NCBI RefSeq assembly: GCF_030129945.1
Contig: NZ_JARRAF010000042.1
Location: 1 to 36,502 of the forward strand
Reading direction: 5' to 3'
DNA from: Parachitinimonas caeni
Lineage (GTDB): Bacteria > Pseudomonadota > Gammaproteobacteria > Burkholderiales > Chitinimonadaceae
DNA: 36,502 nt
Shown: in pieces, positions 26,947 through 34,700 of the stretch
Layout of the letters: every line of letters starts with the position of its first letter
Numbering within the stretch: the stretch's first letter is position 1
Made by a program: the position numbers and the translations under genes
The notes under the pieces: generated by a model
Seen by the model: the letters and a program-made list of their open reading frames with translations, nothing else
What the model was told of the DNA's origin: nothing
Database searches by the model: none

Positions 26947-26978
26947 CAAAAGCGCGACAACATGTGTCGCGCTTTTTT
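26947..26978 (+). terminator. Intrinsic terminator upstream of the small ORF
   Basis: AGCGCGACA and TGTCGCGCT pair around ACATG, with AAAA before and TTTTTT after. This is a textbook bidirectional terminator. Rightward transcripts from the promoter candidate at 26858 would end here as an RNA of roughly 110 nt unless they read through into the 61-codon ORF 25 bp downstream. Confidence 0.9.
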
Positions 26979-27002
26979 CATTCACAGGAGTGGAGAGTAA
27001 AT

Positions 27003-27188
27003 ATGATGACAAACCACCTACCAAACTATTGGCTGTCGCTAAAGGTCGCAGCCAGCAGCATCGGCATCACTTTCAATGCAACTCTCAATCACATCAAACT
27101 GCCAGCTTTATCTCTTACATCACTGCGCATCTCCATCCCACTCATTTTTAGAGGCTTGGGCGAATTAGTGCTAATCAAAAACTGCTAG
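27003..27188 (+). CDS. Undescribed 61-residue protein in the cas2-3/csy1 gap
   Basis: 61 codons from ATG 27003 (or ATG 27006), preceded by GGAGAG at an ideal 5-nt spacing and a second AGGAG further up, the best ribosome binding site of the locus. The protein (MMTNHLPNYWLSLKVAASS...; ends GLGELVLIKNC) is hydrophobic and basic, Ile/Leu-rich, without an acidic N-terminus; amphipathic helices are plausible but no clean transmembrane span is seen. No family recognised. AT-rich codons differ from the cas genes. It sits after a terminator and before a hairpin, 108 bp upstream of csy1. A toxin guarded by the mini-array or a regulatory leader peptide are both possible. An in-frame extension upstream (from 26901) runs through the terminator and is rejected. 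Confidence 0.5.
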   Translation: MMTNHLPNYWLSLKVAASSIGITFNATLNHIKLPALSLTSLRISIPLIFRGLGELVLIKNC

Positions 27189-27201
27189 TAATCAATACTA
27201 G

Positions 27202-27236
27202 GGCCGCCAGCATCCCGCCAAGTTTGCCTGGCGGCC
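27202..27236. terminator. Hairpin between the small ORF and csy1
   Basis: GGCCGCCAG and CTGGCGGCC form a 9-bp stem around 17 nt, 13 bp after the small ORF's stop. No T run follows. The 3' half contains GTTTGCC and GGCGGCCTTAG, which look like a scrambled CRISPR repeat (GTTTGCC, GGCGG, TTTAG), possibly a decayed repeat. A weak rightward promoter (TTGCCT 27224-27229, TATAGG 27247-27252, 17-bp gap) overlaps its right side and could drive csy1. Confidence 0.4.
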
Positions 27237-27296
27237 TTAGCACATCTATAGGCCATAAAAAACACTAATTCAAACTCGAAGTTTGGAGGGAAGCGT

Positions 27297-28448
27297 ATGG
27301 CTAAAACGCCAGCGGCCGAGGAGGCGATCGGCTGGAAACATCTCGAACCCGACCTCTATCACGAAGTCGGTGCTTCGTTAGTTCATCATTCCGTCAAAAC
27401 CGTCAATTCTAATGTCCCGCCCGGCGGGGTGCGGCTGAGCAGGCAGGCGGCCTTGAATCTGCCGTATGTCTCGGTCCGTACGCTGTTGCCGCACGTATCG
27501 TTTGATCTTGATTACATCGCCAATTCCGGCCCGACCGCGACCGTAGTCAAGCAGATGTACGCGCACGCTCAGGGCAAGCCGGTTGATCCGCCGCCACAGC
27601 CCGAAGAAATCGCCGCCATCGAACAAGCTTTGGCCAATGCCGCGCAAAGCGGGGTGGAGTTGGGCACCGAATCGGTGTCGATCCGCTTGCGGCAGCTGTT
27701 GTTGCCGATTGAAGACGAGCGTTATCGCGCGATTACGCCGCTGGTGTCGGGCAGTCTGGGCCGTGAGTTTCGCCGTCGAACTACTGAGCACGAAACGATG
27801 CGCGTCGAATTCGAGACTGCCGCCAAGCAGCGGGCCAACGCCAACGATGCAGCCCCAAACAAGTCCACTGCCGACCAGCCCCCCCGCCCGCGCCGCTTGC
27901 GGCAGGCGGTGTTTGGCATTGGCGGTGCCAACCCGCAGAACGTCGGCGCGACGGTGCGCGACTTGCAGCGACCGCTGTTTTTTGCTGCGCCCACTGAAGA
28001 CGCCCAACTGCGACGGGTCTTGCACCATTATTTTCACGGCCTCGCATTGTGGCTGCCACTGCCGGCCTTATTGGAATACCGCGCATTTTGTTGGCGATGG
28101 CGTCGCGACAACGACACCAGCATGGAAACGCGCGACAAAGACCGGCAGCACATTCATAAGCTGACCCACCGGCTGCTACGACGTCTGGATGAGGTGGTGG
28201 AACTATTAACCGAGTATCGCAAGCACTTGCCTAACGGCGGCCAGCCCTTGGTCAACCCGGCTCTCTCGCCCTTGCAGCAGGGCTTGTTCGACCGCAACCA
28301 GCGCGACGTGGAGTGGCAATACGCCTTCAGCCGCGAACTGACCAACTTGATCAGCCATTACGACTTTCCCGATAAGAAAGGCAAGATCCTGTTCGATGCC
28401 ACCAGCAGCGAGCAGGTGGCCGGCTGGATACGGGAGCTGCTGCGATGA
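27297..28448 (+). CDS. csy1: Csy1 / Cas8f, large subunit of the type I-F Csy complex
   Basis: 383 residues, shorter than typical Csy1 (about 430) and divergent. The diagnostic central motif is present as FGIGGANPQNVGATVRDLQR (residues about 206-225), matching the family's GG-x-x-PQN core. The C-terminal half is helical (HKLTHRLLRRLDEVVELLTEY; FSRELTNLISHYDFPDKKG), as in the Csy1 bundle. Csy1 forms the tail of the surveillance complex, binds the 5' handle with Csy2 and reads the CC PAM. ATG 27297 has GGAGGG 7 nt upstream. It overlaps csy2 by 4 bp. Family assignment rests on one motif plus gene position. Confidence 0.85.
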   Translation: MAKTPAAEEAIGWKHLEPDLYHEVGASLVHHSVKTVNSNVPPGGVRLSRQAALNLPYVSVRTLLPHVSFDLDYIANSGPTATVVKQMYAHAQGKPVDPPPQPEEIAAIEQALANAAQSGVELGTESVSIRLRQLLLPIEDERYRAITPLVSGSLGREFRRRTTEHETMRVEFETAAKQRANANDAAPNKSTADQPPRPRRLRQAVFGIGGANPQNVGATVRDLQRPLFFAAPTEDAQLRRVLHHYFHGLALWLPLPALLEYRAFCWRWRRDNDTSMETRDKDRQHIHKLTHRLLRRLDEVVELLTEYRKHLPNGGQPLVNPALSPLQQGLFDRNQRDVEWQYAFSRELTNLISHYDFPDKKGKILFDATSSEQVAGWIRELLR

Positions 28449-29392
28449 GGCACTATTTGACTCTGCCCCGGCTAGAAATCAGCCACGCCAACGCCCAGGC
28501 CAGCGGCCATGTGATCAATGCTTGCCCAGTCATGGCGATTACGTTGTTTGCGCACAATCTGGCCCGCCATGTTTATCAATCGTCGCCCTATACCCTGCCC
28601 TATGAGCAGGTCCGGGTGGCGATTCTGCACCACGATGCGCAGCTGCTGGGCGAAGGCGGCGCCAATGGTTTTTTCAACTTTCAGCCGCAACTACGGCGCG
28701 GCGCCACGTTTATCGACAAGACCGATTATTCGTCGAAAAACCCACATGCGCTGTCGCTGCAGCCGACGGCCACCTGCCACCTGACGCTGACCTTGCTGCT
28801 GGAACTGCCGGCCGCCCCCAATCTGGATGAGGTCAAAGCCTTTCTGCGCCAGGCACGCTTGGCCGGTGGCAAGGTGGAAAGGCATGAAGCCCCCACCGTG
28901 CAAAGTGGCGATGTCGAAGACCTGCTGTCGCAACTGCCCGGTGGCTTCTGGGTAGTGGAGCGGACCGACCTGATGCAGACCGACCCCGATCCGCTCACCG
29001 CGCTGTATCGCGCCATTGCTTACCAGCATGCCGACCCGGCCCCGCTCCCCCTCGCCGAAAAGACGGGCGATGACCATGCCCCCGCCAAGGACTGGTCGTC
29101 TGACACGCCGCGCCCCCTGCCGATGTCTTGGCTGGTACCCACCGTTCTCGGCTATGCCGGCATCACCCCGTTTGCCCGCCGTGGTGGCGTGCGGATGAGC
29201 AACGACCGCAGAACCGGCGAGCTGACCACGCCCGACCACGCCTTTGCCGAGCCCTTGCTGGGACTCGTGCAGTACGTAGGTCGGCGGCGTTGGGTCGAGT
29301 CGCACCCCATTGAAGCCATCCCATTCTGGCAGCCGCAGTGGCTTCAGGATGATGTATTTGTCGTGACCCAGACAGGAGGAGAAGAAGAATGA
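28445..29392 (+). CDS. csy2: Csy2 / Cas5f
   Basis: 315 residues. The family start pattern LPRLEISHANAQASGHVIN matches canonical Csy2 (LPRL-x-I-x-NANA). A RAMP-like fold follows, with LRQARLAGGKVERHEAP, LPGGFWVVERTDL, WLVPTVLGYAGITPFARRGG and the late AFAEPLLGLVQYVGRRRW. Csy2 pairs with Csy1 to cap the 5' handle end of the crRNA. It starts inside the csy1 stop (ATGA overlap) and ends inside the csy3 start (ATGA), so the genes are translationally coupled. Confidence 0.92.
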   Translation: MRHYLTLPRLEISHANAQASGHVINACPVMAITLFAHNLARHVYQSSPYTLPYEQVRVAILHHDAQLLGEGGANGFFNFQPQLRRGATFIDKTDYSSKNPHALSLQPTATCHLTLTLLLELPAAPNLDEVKAFLRQARLAGGKVERHEAPTVQSGDVEDLLSQLPGGFWVVERTDLMQTDPDPLTALYRAIAYQHADPAPLPLAEKTGDDHAPAKDWSSDTPRPLPMSWLVPTVLGYAGITPFARRGGVRMSNDRRTGELTTPDHAFAEPLLGLVQYVGRRRWVESHPIEAIPFWQPQWLQDDVFVVTQTGGEEE

Positions 29393-30504
29393 GCACATCA
29401 AACGAAACATTTAAAAAGCTGCCGGGCGTGCTGTCTTTTCAGCGGGGCCTGATCGTGACCGACGCCACCTTTTACAGCCTGGTGCCAAAAGACAACGCGA
29501 AAGAAGGCACCGACGAAGTGCCCGTGCGGGTGGTTAGGCACGGCATACGTGGCACCCAGAACACCAACAAGTTTGGCAAGGCAGAAGACAGCACCAGCAG
29601 TAGCGCCAAACGCGAGAACCCCAGCAACATCCAGACCACCGATTCGGCCAAGCTCGACGCCAAGGCGACGGCCCTGATCGTCCGGTTCGAGCTGCGTTTT
29701 CTTGATCTGGCCAACACCCTGTTTGCCTGTGCGCCATCGAAAGACGATGCCGAAGACCTGATGCGGCTATACAAGGCAAGCGTGGACAACTTCATCAGCC
29801 GGGCCAAGCAGTCGGAAGGTCTGAACGAAGTCGCCCGCCGTCTGGCGCGCAATATCGCTAATGGCCGCTGGCTGTGGCGCAACCGCACACTGGCCAGACA
29901 GGTACAGATCATCGTTAACAGCCCCGAGCAACCTGAGCTGCGCTTTGATGCACTGACCACGCCGCTGCAGCACTTCAACGACTACAGTGACAACGAGAAA
30001 AAGCTGGGCGAACTGATCGCCAACAGCCTGGCCGGCAAGCATCCACACGATCTGCAGATCTGCGCAATCGTCGATTTTGGCGTGCGCGGCGCCATCGAAG
30101 TCTTCCCCTCGCAAAACTATGTGGAAGACAAACCCAAGGGCTTTGCCCGGCCGCTGTATGCCCTGGGCCAGCCCGAGAAAGCCGTCATCGTGGCCGACAG
30201 CAACGGCATCGACTTTCAAAGTACCCGCGACATGGGCCACGCCGCCCTGCGCGACCAGAAAATCAGCAACGCCCTGCGTACTCTCGACACCTGGTACCCC
30301 GACTATGCCGAAAATGGCCGGCCGATTCCGGTCGAACCCAATGGCGCCAGCCTCGATGCCCAATGCTTCTTCCGCAATAACAAGAAGACCTCGGCCTTTG
30401 AATACGCCAAACAGCTCAACGTGCTCGACCCCAGCAGCCCGGAAGGCCAATTCATGATCGCCAGCCTGATCCGTGGCGGCGTCTTCAGTGGGGGCAACGA
30501 GTGA
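29389..30504 (+). CDS. csy3: Csy3 / Cas7f backbone subunit
   Basis: 371 residues, a little longer than the common 340. Family signatures: LPGVLSFQRGLIVTDATFYS at the N-terminus, HGIRGTQN, a NPSNIQTTDSAKL loop, RRLARNIANGRWLWRNR, GAIEVFPSQNYVEDK, KISNALRTLDTWYPDY and the C-terminal IASLIRGGVFSG. Six copies usually coat the crRNA spacer, each contacting 6 nt. A 38-nt spacer, as in the mini-array, would fit seven copies. The stop overlaps the cas6f start (TGATG). Confidence 0.95.
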   Translation: MSTSNETFKKLPGVLSFQRGLIVTDATFYSLVPKDNAKEGTDEVPVRVVRHGIRGTQNTNKFGKAEDSTSSSAKRENPSNIQTTDSAKLDAKATALIVRFELRFLDLANTLFACAPSKDDAEDLMRLYKASVDNFISRAKQSEGLNEVARRLARNIANGRWLWRNRTLARQVQIIVNSPEQPELRFDALTTPLQHFNDYSDNEKKLGELIANSLAGKHPHDLQICAIVDFGVRGAIEVFPSQNYVEDKPKGFARPLYALGQPEKAVIVADSNGIDFQSTRDMGHAALRDQKISNALRTLDTWYPDYAENGRPIPVEPNGASLDAQCFFRNNKKTSAFEYAKQLNVLDPSSPEGQFMIASLIRGGVFSGGNE

Positions 30505-31061
30505 TGCAACCCCGCCTCTATCTGGATATCGAGATCAAGGGGCCCAACCAGCCGCTGGCTGCAGCGGCTGTCCTGCGCGCGCTGCACGGCGCCTTTCGCA
30601 ACGCACCGGGCCGTTACGCCCTGGCCCTGCCCTGCTACCCGCGTAGCGCCTTTCGCCTGCTGCGCATCTTTGGCGGCAACGGCGACGACCTCATCACCTT
30701 GCGAGAGCACTTGCTGGCCGTACCAGACTTCGACAAGCACATGACCGCCCACTCACCCCGGCCCATCCCCGCCGGTTTCGATGGGCCCTGGTACAGCTAC
30801 CGCCGCTACCGTATTCCCACCCGTAGCGCCGAAAGACACCCCGATGGCAACCTGCGCGCACGCCGCATGCAGCAGGCCGACGAAGCCGGGTACCCCTACT
30901 TCAACCTGCATAGCCGCAGCAATGGCCAGACCTTTGGCCTGTATATCCAGCGGCTCGATGCCAACAGTGGCGACCGCTGCCAGCCCGATAGCTATGGCCT
31001 CGCCAGCGCCAGCCGGCCGTTTGCCCTGCCCCACTTGCCTGCCCCGTGGGAATCAACATGA
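30504..31061 (+). CDS. cas6f: Cas6f / Csy4 crRNA endoribonuclease
   Basis: 185 residues from ATG 30504, which overlaps the csy3 stop; a GTG at 30501 would add one residue. Csy4 cuts the precursor at the 3' base of the repeat hairpin and stays bound to it. The catalytic His is His28 in LRALHGAFRN; the Ser-containing strand FNLHSRSNGQTFGLYIQR and the late SYGLASASRPF correspond to the catalytic Ser and Tyr regions. An Arg-rich helix (NLRARRMQQADEAG) matches the hairpin-binding helix. Its substrate stem CCGCC/GGCGG is present in both arrays here. Confidence 0.93.
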   Translation: MQPRLYLDIEIKGPNQPLAAAAVLRALHGAFRNAPGRYALALPCYPRSAFRLLRIFGGNGDDLITLREHLLAVPDFDKHMTAHSPRPIPAGFDGPWYSYRRYRIPTRSAERHPDGNLRARRMQQADEAGYPYFNLHSRSNGQTFGLYIQRLDANSGDRCQPDSYGLASASRPFALPHLPAPWEST

Positions 31062-32092
31062 GCGAGCGACAAAAGCCCCGCCAGATCTTGCTATCGAAAC
31101 GGGCCAACATCTTTTATCTGGAGCATGTGCGGGTTCAGCAGAAAGACGAGCGGGTGGTCTACCTCACCGATACCGGCGACGACATCGACCGTTTCTTCAA
31201 CATTCCGGAACGCAATACCGCGCTGATCCTGCTTGGCAAAGGCAGCTCGATCACCGATGCCGCCGCCCGCCGGCTGGCCGAATCCAATGTATTGCTGGGA
31301 TTTTGCGGCAGCGGCGGCAGCCCGCTGTTTTCGCTGACTGAGCCGGTTTTTCTCTCACCGCAAAGCGAATACCGGCCCACCGAATACATGCAAGCCTGGG
31401 TCCGCCACTGGTTTGACGAACCGAGCCGGCAAGCACTGGCCCGCAGCCTGCTGCACGAACGCATCCGCCACTGCCAGCACCATTGGCAGGCCGATGCCGA
31501 GTTACGCGCCCGCCAGCTGCTGCCGCCCGAAACCGCCATTGCGCGTTTTCAGGCCGGCATAGAGGCCGCCAACACCAGCCAGGACCTGCTGCTGGCCGAA
31601 GCCGAATGGGCCAAGCAGCTCTACGCCACCCTGGCACGCGGCTACAAGCTCGAATTCAGGCGCGAAGAAGGCAAAGGCAGCCAGGACAGCAAGGCTGATC
31701 GCGTCAACAGCTTTCTCGACCACGGCAACTATCTGGCCTACGGCTTGGCTGCCGTCGCCCTCAACGGCCTGGGCATCAGCTTCAGCTTTCCACTACTGCA
31801 CGGCAAAACCCGGCGCGGCGCGCTGGTCTTCGACATTGCCGACCTGATCAAGGACGCCCTCGTCATGCCCCACGCCTTCGCCTGCGGCACCGACCGCCAC
31901 TGCAGCGACAAAGACTTCCGCAGCCAGCTGATCGAACACTTCCACAAAGCCGACACCCTCGACTTCCTGTTTGGCTTCGTTAAAAGCCTGTGCGAAAAAT
32001 CACCACAAAATCAAGGAGATAAACCAACACCAGAAAAACGAAGCCCAAGCACCGAAAGCCAGGGCAAACCATTGAAAGGAAAGGAGGAATGA
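31058..32092 (+). CDS. cas1: Cas1, type I-F spacer integrase, with extended C-terminal tail
   Basis: 344 residues from ATG 31058 (ATGA overlap with the cas6f stop). Family features: LSKRANIFYLEHVRV, TALILLGKGSSITDAAARRLA, VLLGFCGSGGSPLFS, SPQSEYRPTEYMQAWVRHWF. Metal-binding residues are Glu181 (LLAEAEWAKQLY), His248 (LLHGKTRRG) and Asp259/Asp262 (FDIADLIKD). It integrates spacers with Cas2-3. Unusual points: it is the last gene of the effector operon instead of the first of the locus, and about 30 low-complexity residues (SPQNQGDKPTPEKRSPSTES...) follow the natural end near VKSLCEK, encoded by AT-rich DNA where the array leader should be. Confidence 0.95.
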   Translation: MSERQKPRQILLSKRANIFYLEHVRVQQKDERVVYLTDTGDDIDRFFNIPERNTALILLGKGSSITDAAARRLAESNVLLGFCGSGGSPLFSLTEPVFLSPQSEYRPTEYMQAWVRHWFDEPSRQALARSLLHERIRHCQHHWQADAELRARQLLPPETAIARFQAGIEAANTSQDLLLAEAEWAKQLYATLARGYKLEFRREEGKGSQDSKADRVNSFLDHGNYLAYGLAAVALNGLGISFSFPLLHGKTRRGALVFDIADLIKDALVMPHAFACGTDRHCSDKDFRSQLIEHFHKADTLDFLFGFVKSLCEKSPQNQGDKPTPEKRSPSTESQGKPLKGKEE

Positions 32093-32105
32093 AAAAACAA
32101 GCTCA
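31995..32105 (+). promoter_or_regulatory. Presumed CRISPR leader, overlapping the 3' end of cas1
   Basis: Only 13 bp separate the cas1 stop from repeat 1, so the leader must lie inside cas1. The last 95 bp of cas1 are A-rich (AAAAATCACCACAAAATC; AACCAACACCAGAAAAACG) unlike the rest of the gene. AATCAAGGAGATA near 32010-32022 resembles an IHF site only partly. The degenerate repeat at the far end (33849) confirms this end as leader-proximal. Confidence 0.5.
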
Positions 32106-33876
32106 GTTTGCCGCCGCGTAGGCGGTTTAGAAGTATGCCGCGTCGGCATCGGCAATGATTAAAGTGTTTGCCGCCGCGTAGGCGGTTTAGAAGCCGTAGC
32201 CGTTATCGCCGTGACACAAAAAGTCAGTTTGCCGCCGCGTAGGCGGTTTAGAAGTAGTTGGCACCACGCCGTTAGCAATTCCATCAGTTTGCCGCCGCGT
32301 AGGCGGTTTAGAAGACGTTCCAGCCGAGAAGATCGGCACCTTGCGGGTTTGCCGCCGCGTAGGCGGTTTAGAAGCATCATCAGCTGTGGCTGCAGGCGGT
32401 GCAGCAAGTTTGCCGCCGCGTAGGCGGTTTAGAAGAGCAAGGCGCCGGGATTTGGGCCGCTGGGCATGTTTGCCGCCGCGTAGGCGGTTTAGAAGAGATC
32501 CAGCTGCCCTTGGGCATTCAACGATACGTTTGCCGCCGCGTAGGCGGTTTAGAAGTTGCGCCTGCCGTAGTAGCGTCTTGCCATCCAGTTTGCCGCCGCG
32601 TAGGCGGTTTAGAAGACGGTCAAATCAGTCGCCCGCTGGACGTGGGAGTTTGCCGCCGCGTAGGCGGTTTAGAAGACCGTCCGGCAGCGGGATAAAGGCA
32701 TCAGTCAGTTTGCCGCCGCGTAGGCGGTTTAGAAGACCGGATTGACGCCCACCTGCCTGGCAATGATGTTTGCCGCCGCGTAGGCGGTTTAGAAGACTCC
32801 GAGAGTGGGATCAGTTCGCTATCCAGCGTTTGCCGCCGCGTAGGCGGTTTAGAAGCATCGCGCAACGAGTCGCGCCCTTGCTTTGCCGTTTGCCGCCGCG
32901 TAGGCGGTTTAGAAGAATGAGCCGGATATCTACCTGACGCCGAACGAGTTTGCCGCCGCGTAGGCGGTTTAGAAGTGCATACGGGGTTTCGATCTGACGC
33001 CAGGACCGTTTGCCGCCGCGTAGGCGGTTTAGAAGTTATGAATGAGATTGACCGGCGAGCGTTACCCGTTTGCCGCCGCGTAGGCGGTTTAGAAGAGAGG
33101 TCATTACCTGCCGCCCCAGGTCGAAGCGTTTGCCGCCGCGTAGGCGGTTTAGAAGGGAAAAACATCAAGCTGCCACCGGGCCACACCGTTTGCCGCCGCG
33201 TAGGCGGTTTAGAAGTTTCCCCCGACGATGATCCGGCGCTACATGCGGTTTGCCGCCGCGTAGGCGGTTTAGAAGAGCGCGCGCCAGGCGGCTTTCTGGC
33301 CCGCCGCGTTTGCCGCCGCGTAGGCGGTTTAGAAGTTGCCGCTGCTGGCTAGCGTCACCGCGCCAGTGTTTGCCGCCGCGTAGGCGGTTTAGAAGCCACC
33401 CCCAGCCGCCGCGCTGATCCAGGCCAATGTTTGCCGCCGCGTAGGCGGTTTAGAAGTTGGTGGTGATGGTCGCCATGGGTTCACGTAGGTTTGCCGCCGC
33501 GTAGGCGGTTTAGAAGGATTGAAATGCCAATGTTCGGTGCGTTTAGCCGTTTGCCGCCGCGTAGGCGGTTTAGAAGTGTTTGTCATAGAGCGCGGCCTCA
33601 TCTTCAAAGTTTGCCGCCGCGTAGGCGGTTTAGAAGTGCTGATCCATTTCGGCCCGCAGTGCCCTCGCGTTTGCCGCCGCGTAGGCGGTTTAGAAGGCAG
33701 CCCCTGCCCCGTGGCTCGTGCGCGCTGCGTTTGCCGCCGCGTAGGCGGTTTAGAAGAAGATGATTTTGATTTGATGCGAAAAGGAGTGGTTTGCCGCCGC
33801 GTAGGCGGTTTAGAAGCTGGACACGACAACAACGACATCGCCAAGCGAGTTTGCCGCCAAGCAGGCGGCGCATTGG
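32106..33876 (+). CRISPR. Main type I-F CRISPR array, 30 repeats and 29 spacers
   Basis: 29 copies of a 28-nt repeat appear identical throughout (5' GTTTGCC, stem CCGCC/GGCGG with GCGTA loop, 8-nt handle TTTAGAAG), starting at 32106 with a 60-61 bp period. The 30th copy (33849) is degenerate after GTTTGCCGCC. Spacers are 32 nt, with three of 33 (starting 32194, 32375 and 33396). The handle and stem-loop fit type I-F processing by the adjacent Cas6f. Uniform repeats and unique spacers suggest an array that was recently or still is active. Peptide frames such as VCRRVGGLE across the array are artefacts. Spacer targets cannot be identified by eye. Confidence 0.99.
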
Positions 33877-33905
33877 ATTTTAAGTCGGTGAGTAGATGAA
33901 CCAGC

Positions 33906-33946
33906 CCCAAAACAAACGCCCCAGCTTTCTGGGGCGTTGTTTTGGG
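33906..33946. terminator. Strong bidirectional terminator between array and phbB
   Basis: CCCAAAACAAACGCCCCAG pairs with CTGGGGCGTTGTTTTGGG around TTT, with one bulged A. It is long and GC-capped, with AAAACAA/TTGTTTT ends working as the A/T tract in both directions. It would end the precursor CRISPR transcript and the phbB mRNA coming from the other side. Confidence 0.88.
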
Positions 33947-33965
33947 CGGTGTCCAGGCGCGTGAC

Positions 33966-34700
33966 TTAGAACATATGCTGCCCGCCGTTCATGGCGATGT
34001 TGGAGCCAGTGATGAAGCCGGCGTGGTCAGAGGCGAGGAAGACCACGAGGTCGGCGACTTCTTCCGGCTTGCCAAGGCGCCCCACCGGGATCTGGGCGAC
34101 GATGGCGTTACGGACTTCTTCTTTGACGGCCATGACCATTTCGGTGGCGATGTAACCGGGGCTGACGGTGTTGACGGTCACGCCTTTCTTCGCCACTTCC
34201 TGCGCCAGGGCTTTGGTGAAGCCGTGCATGCCTGCCTTGGCTGCCGAGTAGTTGGTCTGGCCGAACTGGCCTTTCTGACCGTTGATGGAGGAGATGTTGA
34301 TGATGCGGCCAAAGCCGCGTTCCATCATGCCATCGACGAAGGGCTTGGTGATGTTGAACACCGAGTCGAGGTCGGTGCGCATGACGACATCCCAGTCCAC
34401 TTTGCTCATTTTGCGGAAGGTGGTGTCACGGGTGATGCCGGCATTGTTGACGAGAACGTCTACTTGCCCGACTTCTGCCTGCAATTTGGCCGCCATCTGC
34501 TGGCAGGCTTCGAAGTCGCCGACGTCGCACTGGTAAGCATGAAACTGATAGCCCTTTTCTTTCATGTCGGCCAGCCATTCCTGCTCGCGGCCGGGCCGGC
34601 TGTAGGTGGTCACTACCGTATAGCCGGCGTCTGCCAGGCGCATGCAAATCGAGGTGCCTATGCCTCCCATTCCGCCGGTGACGAGTGCGATCTTTGCCAT
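33966..34700 (-). CDS. phbB: Acetoacetyl-CoA reductase PhbB (PhaB)
   Basis: 244 residues, classic short-chain dehydrogenase: cofactor loop TGGMGGIG (residues 8-15), NNAGITRD (about 85-92), Ser138/Ser139 in INISSINGQKGQFGQTNY, and the YxxxK pair Tyr151/Lys155 (YSAAK). The segment GQKGQFGQTNYSAAKAGMHG is typical of NADPH-dependent PhaB enzymes that make (R)-3-hydroxybutyryl-CoA for polyhydroxybutyrate. Start ATG 34700, with CGGAGC about 10 nt upstream; a longer open frame continues upstream without support. phaA and phaC are not in the window. Confidence 0.94.
   Translation of the reverse strand: MAKIALVTGGMGGIGTSICMRLADAGYTVVTTYSRPGREQEWLADMKEKGYQFHAYQCDVGDFEACQQMAAKLQAEVGQVDVLVNNAGITRDTTFRKMSKVDWDVVMRTDLDSVFNITKPFVDGMMERGFGRIINISSINGQKGQFGQTNYSAAKAGMHGFTKALAQEVAKKGVTVNTVSPGYIATEMVMAVKEEVRNAIVAQIPVGRLGKPEEVADLVVFLASDHAGFITGSNIAMNGGQHMF

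Noticed and set aside
26901-27188. 95-codon version of the small ORF starting at a TTG
   Set aside because: It would translate through the terminator hairpin; the ATG at 27003 has a far better ribosome binding site.
32341-33910. Repetitive peptides (VCRRVGGLE, SKPPTRRQT) on both strands
   Set aside because: Translations of the CRISPR repeats, which have a 60-bp period divisible by three; not proteins.
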